NCBI GenBank assembly: GCA_034769895.1
Contig: JAWRYS010001506.1
Span: 62,001 to 126,000 of the forward strand
DNA from: Magicicada septendecula
Taxonomy: Eukaryota > Arthropoda > Insecta > Hemiptera > Cicadidae
Direction: 5' to 3'
Length of the DNA: 64,000 nucleotides
In this document: positions 46,268 through 57,143 of the stretch, one piece after another
How positions within the stretch are numbered: the first letter of the stretch is position 1
Layout of the letters: each line of letters opens with the position of its first letter
Translations under genes and position numbers: made by a program
The notes under the pieces: model-generated
Seen by the model: the letters and a program-made list of their open reading frames with translations, nothing else
Databases searched by the model: none
What the model was told of the DNA's origin: nothing

Positions 46268-49200
46268 ATGGCGAACCTTCAGCAGGAACGTGGGGAGGAG
46301 CAGACTGAACAAGGTAAAAGTCCAATACCAATTGTCACAGTTAAGAAATTATTTTTGTAATTATGTAGTGTGCAAACTTGCTGATGCGAATTAACGTTTG
46401 AGTCATACTATGTCTATTGGTGTGTATATGAAAAGTCTCACTCTTAACATCGTTTAGAAATTGACATGTAGATGACAATTTTTCATGTTCCTTCATAGGT
46501 TTGTCACCTTCTTTCCAATCAACTAATTAAATTCCACAACAAAAGCATTTAACTCTATCGTCTACGAATGACATACTATGTCCACAAACATCGAAATTTC
46601 TAGGGTAGAAGTAGAACCCCGCAAACGCTAACTCGTCGGGGCTGATAAACGTCACTTCCCAATACTTGAACGATTTTATTCTTTCACTTTCAATACTAAA
46701 ATCAGGAGTAGCCGACATCTTCACGGTTTGTAATAAACTGACATATTACCCCGACGAGTGTTATTTATTTACTACAAACATGAATTTGTGTGTACACGTT
46801 ATTTATCATTCCTATTGGTTACTAATACTCATGTTTCTATTGTTTCAGTTGTGACTCGGTTTTATATCGAGAGGAACAGTAGTGTCCGAGGGTGCATCAC
46901 AACCTTCGACTACATTCCAGTGAACGTCAACGAGTCGGATCATGACGTAGTATTCGTAATGACTGAGGCACGTCCTTTATTGCTTGAGGATATTCAGGCA
47001 GAGCAGACACGTTTACGCAATATCAAGTGGCATATTGCGTGCAGGATACGTTTTACCAAAACCGTGGTAGATGGTGACAGTGGTGAGGAGAAAGAGGTAA
47101 CGAAAGACGCCGTCTTCCACGGCCGTTGTCGCACGTTGCTCGCGGACGACAGCGACGAGTTGAATTGTCTACTCGATGAATCCTACGATAAAATCTTCAA
47201 TAGCATATCTAATTTTACCCGTGACGGGAGCGGATGGTCGGTGGATGCTGTACTGAAGCTGAAACTGGTTGTTGGACGGTACCAGCCTCTAGCAGCGTCC
47301 TCCTACCTTCCAACCCCGCGAAAACTCTCACACACCAGGGCAGTAGTCAACATCAAGAACCCCCAGGATGAAATGTGTTTTCTGTGGTCTGTTCTAGCCC
47401 ACATACACCCTCAAGAACGTAATAGAGACCGTGCTTCAAACTACATCCCATTCATAAACACATTAAATATGTCCGGTATCGAGTACCCTGTTTCGTTAAA
47501 GTCCATTTCCAAATTTGAAGCACAGAATCCTAACATTTCTATAAACGTTTTCGGCTATGATATAGAAGACAATATCAAAAATGAATCAAAAAATGAGGTT
47601 TACCCTCTGAGAATTACCCCGAATAAGGACAGGTCGCATCACGTTAATCTTTTGCTTCTGACCGATACGAATAGCCGAAAACATTACTGTCTTATCAGTA
47701 ACATGAGTAGATTGTTATCATCCCTAACAAAATGTAGCAATAAATCATTTTACTGTGACTACTGCCTGCATCGTTTCACCACAGAACATGGTCTGTCCGA
47801 TCATCTCCCCTACTGCACACCTTACGGCGAGCAGAAGACCAAAATGCCCACGGAGGAGGAGAAGTTTATGTCCTTTAAAAATTACGCGCACTGTCTTAAA
47901 GTACCCTTCACCGTCTACGCCGACTTCGAGTCCCTCATCACTCCGCTTCAATCGTGTTCACCTGGTAACAACGTCCCGACGACAGTGCACGAGTTAGGTG
48001 AATTCTACTCCGTCGATAGCAGCGGTGTCCGTCAGAAACTAACTTCTCCTCCTGTATCGTCCACATCATACGAAGCGATGCATATCCCGTCAGGTTTCTC
48101 CTATGCTATCGTCGATCATACGCACAGCCTTTGGAGAGAGGCTAAAGTTTATCGGGGTGAAAACGTTGTAGACACGTTCTTCTCGTGGTTGTTGAAAGAC
48201 GCCGAGGATATGATGAAGGTGGTACGACATAACGTACAATTAATTATGTCCGATGATGACAATGTTGTGTTCACTAACGCCACCGTTTGTCATTTGTGTG
48301 AGCGCCCTTTGACAGACGATGACAAGGTACGCAATCATTGCCATCTTACGGGGAAATTCTTGGGAGCAGCCCATAATAGCTGTAATCTGAGTTACAAGAT
48401 GCCTCGTCATATCCCCGTCTTCTTTCACAACCTTCGTGGCTACGACTGTCACCATTTAATGCTTGGTTTAGGGAAATATAAGGACGAACGCGTATCCTGC
48501 ATCGCAACATCCAGTGAGCGTTACGTGTCGTTCTCCCTGGGTCCCTTGCGTTTCGTAGACTCCTTTCAATTTCTTAATCGCTCTCTGGACACACTCGTTA
48601 CCAATCTGTCCGCGTCCGGGAGCCAATTTCCTTTGCTCAGAGAGGAAATGCTTAGACGGGGTTTCGATGAACAGACCAATCTGCTCGTACGCAAGGGGGT
48701 ATACCCATACGAGTATGTTGACATTATTGATCGGTTCAACGAAACAAGTCTACCCGCTCGTGAACACTTTGATAACCGGTTGATGGAATCATCTATTTCG
48801 GACGCAGATTACGAGCACGCGCAAAACGTGTGGAGTGCATTCAATCTGCGTACGTTTGGAGATTACCATGATTTGTATTTGTTGACAGACGTAATGCTGC
48901 TGGCCGATGTCTTTGAAAGTTTCCGAGACATGGCCTTACGCGATTACTGCTTGGACCCATGTCATTTTTACTCGCTTCCCGGACTCGCTTGGAACGCGAT
49001 GCTAAAAATGACAGGGGTCGAATTAGAACTGTTGACAGAAATAAATATGCATCTGTACGTCGAGTCTGGGATCCGCGGAGGCTGCGCGATGATATCCAAC
49101 CGTCATGCAGTCGCTAACAATCCTCTGATTCCAGACCAGTACGATGTTTCGAAACCGACCTCCTTCATTCTGTATACGGACTGTAACAATTTATACGGTG

Positions 49201-50528
49201 CAGCCATGTCGCAACCACTCCCTTACGCAGACTTCCGATGGCTCGATCGTAACGAAATCGAGTCCTTGGACGTACGTACTGTGAGTGATGATGCTGACAT
49301 CGGGTACATCCTCGAAGTCGACCTACACTATCCTAATACCTTACACGACCTGCATTCCGACTACCCGCTTGCACCTGTGCGCCAGCGCATAACACACGAT
49401 ATCCTTTCTCCCTTTTCCAAACGTTTACACGAGAGTATATACAGATCATCGTATAACGAATCAGGGTCATCCGTAGAGAAGTTGTTAACAACTTTGGAGG
49501 ACAAACAAAATTACGTTCTCCATTATCGAAATTTGAAATTGTATTTAAGTCTTGGTTTAGAGCTGAAAGCGACTCATAGGGTGTTGTGTTTTAAGCAAAG
49601 CGCTTGGTTGAAACCGTTTATCGATTTCAACACCCGCAAGAGGCAATCAGCCGTCAACAGCTTTGAAAAAGACCTTTTCAAACTGATGAACAACGCCGTA
49701 TACGGTAAGTCGCTGGAGAACGTACGGAAACATATAGACTTTGAACTAGTCTCGAATGAACGACGGCTTCAAAAACTAGTTTCCACACCCAGGCTAAAAC
49801 GTATGATTCGTTATACGAACGATCTGGTGGGGCTTTCACTCCGTAAAAAATCCATTGTTCTTTCTCGTCCCGTGTATGTCGGCTTCACGGTGCTTGACGT
49901 TAGCAAAACAATAATGTACGACTTTCATTATCGTTATGCTGTCGCCAAGTACGGCCGCAAAGTTAAATTGTTAATGACTGATACAGACAGTCTGATGTAT
50001 CATATTCAAACATCAGACTTGTATGCAGATATGAAGAAGGACTTGCACGTTTTTGACACCTCGGATTACCCTACGTCTCATCCTTGTTATAGCCTTAAGA
50101 ACAAAAAGGTTGTTGGACTGTTCAAGGATGAAACGTGTGGTCGTCCTATTAGAGAATTCGTAGGTCTCAGAGCGAAATGTTATTCGTTCCTTGTGGCCCA
50201 CGAAGATTCTAGCAATGCGAGTCAAAAACGTGTGTGTAAAGGTGTGCCTCGAGTTGCTATTAAGAGGAGTCTGCGACACGATATGTATCGCAAGTGTCTC
50301 ACTGATCATTGTCCGTTTTCTGTCAGTGCGTTGTGTTTACGTAGCGATCATCATACGTTGTACACGATGCGTGTAAATAAGCAAGCGTTGTCACCGTATG
50401 ATGATAAGCGTTATATATTAAACAATGGTCGTGATACCCTTGCGTACGGACATTATCGGATACATGCCGACGACGATGACGACTCTGCTCCTCCACCTGC
50501 TAAAATTCCCCGTTACACCACTGGTTAA
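46268..50528 (+). CDS. Protein-primed family B DNA polymerase, two coding exons
   Basis: Exons 46268-46313 and 46849-50528 give 1241 aa. The GT-AG intron (46314-46848, AAG-GTAAAAG to TGTTTCAG) keeps the frame exactly. ATG 46268 has a good context (ATCATGG) and follows another acceptor (TTGTTTTTCAG, 46241). Motifs in the spliced protein: Cys/His finger (~316-337, YCDYCLHRF); exonuclease I ADFES (Asp 374); HNH/endonuclease VII-like zinc module (~496-530, CHLC, RNHCHLTGKFLGAAHNSC); exo II FHNLRGYD (~540); exo III YLLTDVMLLAD (~692); polymerase A TDCNNLYG (Asp 793); B NNAVYGKSLEN (~962); C DTDS (~1060). All catalytic acids are present. It replicates linear genomes from a terminal protein in relatives. 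The C-terminal tail SAPPPAKIP is duplicated, inverted, at ~44150. Confidence 0.9.
46430..46718 (-). pseudogene. BIR (IAP-repeat) domain ORF with a premature stop
   Basis: Minus strand, ATG at 46718. The N-terminal part has the BIR pattern (ERIKSFKYW, then LAFAGFYF, then VKCFCCG). A TAA at 46527-46529 follows directly, but the same frame continues with a Trp, a GDKP word, a His and a Cys. Counted through the stop, the spacing is exactly C-x2-C-x16-H-x6-C, the zinc-binding signature of BIR domains of inhibitor-of-apoptosis proteins. No RING domain was seen. It is antisense to the polymerase intron. Such genes occur in insects and insect DNA viruses; the source here is unknown, and the stop should inactivate it. 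Confidence 0.65.
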
Positions 50529-51910
50529 CAACAAAAAAACAACAACAACAAAAATTCTTACTGTGATATCTATAGTTATTGCCTCCTCACACTTCAGTTC
50601 GGACGGCAGTAAACGTAAGTTTATGTATTATTATTGTTATTGTAACGATATTTGTGTTTATACATATTAGTTCGTAATGTGTGGTTTCTTTTTTTCAGGT
50701 GATAACTATTTCTAGTAGTCTGTGGGCTTTCCTACTATATATATATATATATTTTGTAACAGCACTAGTTCTGCATGTACCACGTTAAGGTAACAACCTA
50801 CATTACTAATTTTTTTTCACTGTGTGTTTGAATGTAGTGCAGATTCTAATTTACAAAGTTTTGATGAATGGATTTTTAATTTATTTCACTATACGCCTCT
50901 GAACCTATATGTAATTATTTGTAAACTGCATTACCTGTTGCAGCAAACGATAACACTAGAACGATTATATTATTATTATTATTCAGTGATATATACATAC
51001 ATACAATTTACTTATTAAACACTTCAATGATTGTAACGTCTTACAATGACTATAGCATATTTAAATCTGTTATCTGTTTATTGGCCCTACATGATTCAAA
51101 CCAAACGTGTACACGTTGTATGTATGTGTATGATTACGTTGCGTTTGCGTCTGTGTGTGGGCGCGTTGCGTGTTTGGTTACGTTGCGTATGCGTATGTAT
51201 GTGTGTGTGTGTGTGTGTGTGATTACGTTGCGTATGCGTCTGTATGTGCGCGCGTTGCGTGTGCATCTGTGTGTGTGTGTGATATTTAACATGATTTTAA
51301 TGTTGTTGTTGTATTGTTATGTTGCAGGTTGCTTCTTCTACAAGTACGACACACAATTATATATAAACTTTCGAAAAATATCAATTTCTAATGTATTTAT
51401 TTAATTGTGAATTTTATATTGTGAATGTTAAAATATATTTAATCATTTAAACAAATTATGACTTTATTTTATTTCACTCTACACCTCTGAACATATGTAC
51501 AATTAATTTATTTTTTGTGAACTGTTACATCAGAAGATTTGTATGAATTTCAGCCGCCGTTTTCATGTGTGTGTATAATTTTAATTTATTTCGCTATACA
51601 CTACTGAACCTATGTGTGTGTGTGTGTGTGTGTGTAAACTGCAACATTAAAACAGAAGTATTGTCTGTAACAACATAACAGGTAAGTAGTTCATTGACGC
51701 CAAATATATATATTTCTAACAAGGATCAATCACACTGACTGCATTATAAAACTATTAATTAATTAATTATTTAATACACTGAAAATGAAGACGACGTTTT
51801 GACAACGAAAGAGAGTTGGTGCTAAAATTATTTATTCATCACACCAACTACTCAATGTACGAGAGGGAGACAGGAGAAAGGGTATGGAACCTTGCATAGT
51901 TGAAACGTGT

Positions 51911-51943
<33 letters not shown>

Positions 51944-51977
51944 GACGTTACTATTTGTTGACACAGTTGAAACAAGT

Positions 51978-52032
<55 letters not shown>

Positions 52033-52820
52033 TTAATATTTGTCGAATAAATATAAACTTTCTAATTTCATATACATGCGCTCGGTACTGACTACAGAGA
52101 GAGAGGAGAACGGTTTGACAACAAGAGAGAGAGAGACATACACAACGTGTGAGAGAGCGAGAGAGAGTACCAATTATGATCATATAGTTTGAATTTCCCA
52201 CCACAGAAGAGAAAAAAAATGTTGACAGATCTGCTCTATACATACACAATATAACACATATTTGAATTTCCCTCCCCCCGCCACAGAAAATGTTGACAAA
52301 CCTGCTCATATAAAATATCTATACACTATAATAATACTACAGAGGTTGGTACACCTGATCATATAGATTTAATATACATTATAACACACGACAAATTTGA
52401 ACTCATGCAAAGGTTGGTACACCTGATCATATATTTTAATATACACTATAATGCTTCGAGTTGGAACCACCCCCCACCCACCACCACCCTTCGATATGAA
52501 ATAAAAAAAACCACCCACCCAAAGCCACCCACTGATATGCAAATCAGCTTTCTTAAAAAAATAAAAAAGTATATTCACGGATGCTGGTGGTCCATTGAAC
52601 ATCATCCTACCAAATCAATTTAATTAAAAAAATAAAAAAATAAAATTAAAAAAATAAAAAAATTTATTCGCGGAAATTCGCGGTGCTGTGGTCCATCGGG
52701 ATGCTGCGGGTCCAGCGGTGGCGGCGTCATCTCTGAGATCATGTTTTTTAGTGTTTTTTTATTGTTTTTTAAGAAAGGCGGCATTCCTTTGTGAGTTTGA
52801 ACCCTTATTTTCCCCCTACT
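50465..52820 (-). repeat. Right terminal inverted repeat arm
   Basis: Reverse complement of the left arm, starting in the last codons of the polymerase gene and running to the ACTACT-side terminus. It contains GA microsatellites (about 51910-51943, 51980-52030), a GT run near 51200 and A-rich tracts near 52630. It lacks the left-only insertions and may also carry the polymerase 3' untranslated region. Confidence 0.85.
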
Positions 52821-53810
52821 CTTTATGACAACTCATTAGATCCTGTTGACATGATAGTCATTCCTCATTTGCCTTTCTCTCCCACATTGCATTCATTTTT
52901 ACACTTTAGGTATGCCAGAGCATTAGGCTTATAGGTCTACCTACAAAATAATATATGAACCTTGGTATAAAGAAAAATATGATAGCGATGTATACTATAA
53001 AATTTGGAGTGCGTTCTTGTGAAAGTTATATATAACTGTCGTCTGTTGATCTTAAAATGGGAATAGGATGGCCATGTTTTGAAGACATCAGATCATTCTC
53101 TGTCTCAGTAATTAATCTGAGCGAAGCTAGAACTTTTAACTTGACTGAAAAAATGAACGCGTACAACGTTTAACGCAAGTTACCACAAACAATATTGTAT
53201 GAAATTTCTGGGATAAGTGGACTTTACGTCAAGGAATTTTTGTACAGTTTTGAATAAAAACTGTGCACCAATTCATTAAAGTTTATGTCTGCTAAATTAA
53301 ATATTTAACACACTGGGCTAACACCGCGACTTTACTCCCGTAATGTCCAAGAATGTGGTTGTACACTTCATTGCAAAGCACGTATGCATCGGAATCAGAA
53401 AAGCCTTCTGAGTCATATTCTGATTTAGTGAAGAATTTATCAACTGTAGCCGGAAATATCGCCTAAAACTTTTATATGCAGTATACATATTTCATCATTT
53501 TCTGAGTGCGATTCTTTAGCTCAAGAAGTGTGTTATCCTCTAATGGGATGTCCATTGTATGAAGATTCATACATATTCGTACAGTGTCAATAAAAACCAT
53601 TGGTTCCTCGTAATCTCAATCATGGCTACTATGTATGATCAAATGAACTTGAAAAAATGTCAATGCTCCAGTTTGCTTGACGTTATTTAGTTAAATGTGG
53701 ACAATATGGTAAAAAAAAGATAAAGTTTTACCTTACAACCTGAACCGGCTTTCGCCTTTAAATGGTTTCTTAAGAGGTTGATCTATTTCTTCAGAGGTCT
53801 TTCTTCAAAG

Positions 53811-53851
53811 ACCTCTGAAGAAGCCTTTTAAAGGTGAAACCCGGTTCAGGT
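53811..53851 (+). ncRNA. Hammerhead-ribozyme-like motif (unit 2, altered)
   Basis: Same arrangement as the unit 1 motif, but GAAAACCGG has become GAAACCCGG. This breaks one of the four stem III pairs, so activity is probably reduced. Confidence 0.55.
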
Positions 53852-56800
53852 TGTAAGGTAAAACTTTATGTTTTTACTTATAAAATACTTTGTGTTCCGA
53901 GTCGTTAATGTAATAGTTGTATTTAGTTAAGTAACGGACACGTCATGGACAACGAAATCCAAGAAAAACAAGACTCTGTTGCATGGATTATTCATAGAGC
54001 AAAATTCATTAGACAAAGAAGCAAATGAAAAATGCTTTGTAATGTAAGTCGCATTCTATCCATGGCGAAATGATACACAAAAATTTGCAGTTCTCTACTC
54101 TAGAGTAGAGAAAACTCTACACTATTGTTACAGCGATTAATTTCACATGACAATGATGTATTTGTTGATGAACTACAAGAGGACAGAAATCATTGAAATC
54201 TAGAGTACACTGCATCAACAATCAGACCAAATGCAGACAGAAATACAAAGCTAGGATATCGCTTAATTGATGGTGCTCACGAAAGGAATAAATTTGACAA
54301 TTTTCAAATGACAAAAGAACACATTTTAACTTTAGTTCGTGATTGTAAAATAATATTTTTTTTAACTTACAGTTTTTTTAACCTTACACTTAAACTTTGA
54401 CCAAAACAAAATTCCTCAAGAATGCGTCTGACAATTAAGAAGGCCTACTCTGAGTATGATATACGCCGAATTTTGGTACAAAGTTAAGCAGTAACAGTGG
54501 AAAATACAGCCATAACAGCAGTAATGGATGAAATTGGGAATCAATCAAGAATTATAGAAAGCCTTTCTCCAAATAGTTTGCAAAAGTTGTCGAATTATTA
54601 GTGCCCTAGAAGTGCTGCCGCTGTTAACGTAGGCCTACATGGAGAAACTGTCCATAGCTTTTTGAAAATACCTGTGGAATCTCTTAACAAATTGAGCAAT
54701 GAAACTGTACGAAATTTTCATGTAAAAGTGAAAACTCTTAAGTTTACTATATGTGAGAATACTCTACGATTGGAACTCAAATGCTTTACAAAATACTTAA
54801 GCAACTCTGTGAAGTAAAAGGGGTAGCTAAGGATCTATAAAAGGGAGTATTCGCACTCGCCATCTTTGTTCCGAGACTGACATAATATTATGGTGTCGCT
54901 TGTGTATACATGGGACGCAGTATAAGTTTGTTTTCGATATTACATAAACTATTATAGTTTTTCGTGCCAAAAATATAATTTCAAAGTGCGAAATTATGTC
55001 CCACGTCCTTAAAAATATGGAAATAATAGTTTTCATCTTAAAACTTACTGATTCAGACCATAGTAAGAGGAGAATAATTTTGTCTAAAAAACAACAAATA
55101 CCAATCGTTACCACTTACTACTTTGTTAGGTATATATTCTCAGATTTTACTTTTATTACTGTTTATAATAGATGGCTGTTGAATTTATGTTTACTAAACT
55201 TCGTTTGTCCAAAAGTCCAAATAAAGTTACTAAAACTATTTTTAATAAACACGAATTTACATTTTTAACTTACTTAGGCCTACTATTAAGTTTATATTCA
55301 GGTTTTTTGCTTAACATTTAGTTAAAATTAATAATAAAAAGTTTAGCTTAACATTTTATTAAAAGCAACAATAATGTATTTTTCATTGCACTAGACATTT
55401 TATAGTCAAAAGTATTTTTCTCGGTTAGTAGGAAGGGTTAAACTTTGTTAGTACAGGCAAAAAATTTGCAAGTTACAAATTCTCACGGCCATATCTTGAA
55501 AACAACTAGTGGATTAAAACCCGGCCAAAACGCATTTTGTTTGTTATTTCGTATAGAATAATTTTGGTCTTATTCATTTTTACTATAAACTCAAACGTTT
55601 TTTAGTTATTCGCTAAAAATTACGCTAAAATCCTGTTTTTTGGGGGTAAAAATCGAAAATGTTGATTTGGAATAACTCGAAAACAACGCATTTTTTAAAA
55701 CTGTTGCGTACCGACTTTTTTGCTTAGAATTTGATTCTCTATTGGATCCTGGGGTTAATTTTTTTTTTATCAATCACCCTTGAAAAAGGGGCGGTTCCCA
55801 CCCCCAAATAAAAAGCGTACAGTTTAACTTTGTTCTAGAGTGCATATAGAACATACATATCAAATTTCGTTAAATTCCATCGATATTCAAAATTTTGTTA
55901 CGTCAAAAGGTGCGCTTACTGGACTAGAATTTCTTCGTGCTGATATTGTTCTCGACTTTGTTTACGATCTGCGTGTACGTTTCGCGCTTGGCTATCGCGC
56001 AGCTGATTTTAGAAAAACAGGTAAATGTGCAATTTTGTGCATAAAACTACAGAATGTGCAATTTTATGCAGTAACCCCCAAAACGTGCAATTTTGTGCAA
56101 AATAAAATGTATGTTAAAATGACCTACACGTCCCGATTCGGATAAATAACTTGTCACTGGCCGTTTACGAACTAGGTGTCTTCTTAGAAATGCGACTGTT
56201 TTTATCGCTTTCCAAGTTTGCCATATGCTGTTGAAACAAAAGACAGTCTGTGCCTTGCATATTACAAAACACTTCTATGAATCTGAAAGAGGGGAATTTG
56301 ACGCATAAAAAATGTTTTTTACTTTACGGTACTACACGTAAGCTTGAGTCACTTGTGCAATCAACAAGTGCGCAATATTTTAAGTAAAGACAAACAAGTA
56401 GTTTACAATCCGTTACGTGTCTTGTATCAGTTGGCTGTATTCAGAAGCCAAGGTGTTATTTGGTTATTTGTTAGTTTGTTTCTTTGTCTTGTCCGTGGGT
56501 AAACATGACTTGAAAACATGTGGAAACTGAAATTGCACACAGTCAGTTACCATTTTTTTTTTTTTTTTTACATTAAGAAATGAAAGTAGTTTATTTATAA
56601 AGAATACGATTTTATCCAAATCCTTTTTCATTTGCATCCTTGTCAGTCTGATGGTTTTAAAGGTTTTAAATTAAACAAACAATGAGTTTAAAATAAACTA
56701 AATAAAATAAACTTATTGCAAAGTTTAAAATAAAGATCTCTGGGAAAATTTAAAATCTAAAGCATAAGTGTCAGATAATGCTTCTTTATGACAACTCATT

Positions 56801-57143
56801 TGATCCTGTTGACATTATAGTCATTTCTCATTTGCCTTTCTCTCCCTCATTGCATTCATCTTTACACTTTAGGTATGCCAGAGCATTAGGCTTATAGGTC
56901 TACCTACAAAATAATATATGAACCTTGGTATAAAGAAAAATATGATAGCGATGTATACTATAAAATTTGGAGTGCGTTCTTGTGAAAGTTATATATAACT
57001 GTCGTCTGTTGATCTTAAAATGGGAATAGGATGGCCATGTTTTGAAGACATCAGATCATTCTCTGTCTCAGTAATTAATCTGAGCGAAGCTAGAACTTTT
57101 ACTTAGCTAAAATGAACTTTTTTCATGTGAAAAACTTACTATT

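Larger units (their letters stand above)
40272..52820. mobile_element. Polinton/Maverick-like element with pPolB only (12,549 bp)
   Basis: The ends AGTAGGGGGAAAATAAGGGT and ACCCTTATTTTCCCCCTACT are perfect inverted repeats. CTTTAT at 40266-40271 and 52821-52826 is a 6-bp target duplication, confirmed by the empty site in unit 1 (36329-36334). 6-bp duplications, AG termini, long TIRs and a protein-primed family B DNA polymerase are Polinton/Maverick traits. I find no retroviral-type integrase, packaging ATPase, cysteine protease or capsid gene. The contents are pPolB (plus), two small ORFs (minus) and a BIR relic (minus). It is either a deletion derivative mobilised in trans or a separate lineage. 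Confidence 0.88.
39681..56174. repeat. Tandem macro-repeat, unit 2, split by the pPolB element
   Basis: The unit occupies 39681-40271 and resumes at 52821; the inserted element accounts for the rest. Removing the insert and one CTTTAT copy leaves about 3939 bp, almost the length of unit 1, so the insertion came after the array formed. The unit's PLE terminus and helicase relic appear at 53720-53970 and 54604-54733. Confidence 0.88.

Noticed and set aside
46758..46848. N-terminal extension of the polymerase frame from 46758
   Set aside because: It starts at GTG and translates the end of an intron. A clear acceptor at 46847-46848 and an in-frame upstream exon with ATG 46268 explain the gene better.
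51848..52309. Leu/Ser-repeat ORFs over GA/CT microsatellites, also at 40783-41171
   Set aside because: Low-complexity translation of simple repeats.
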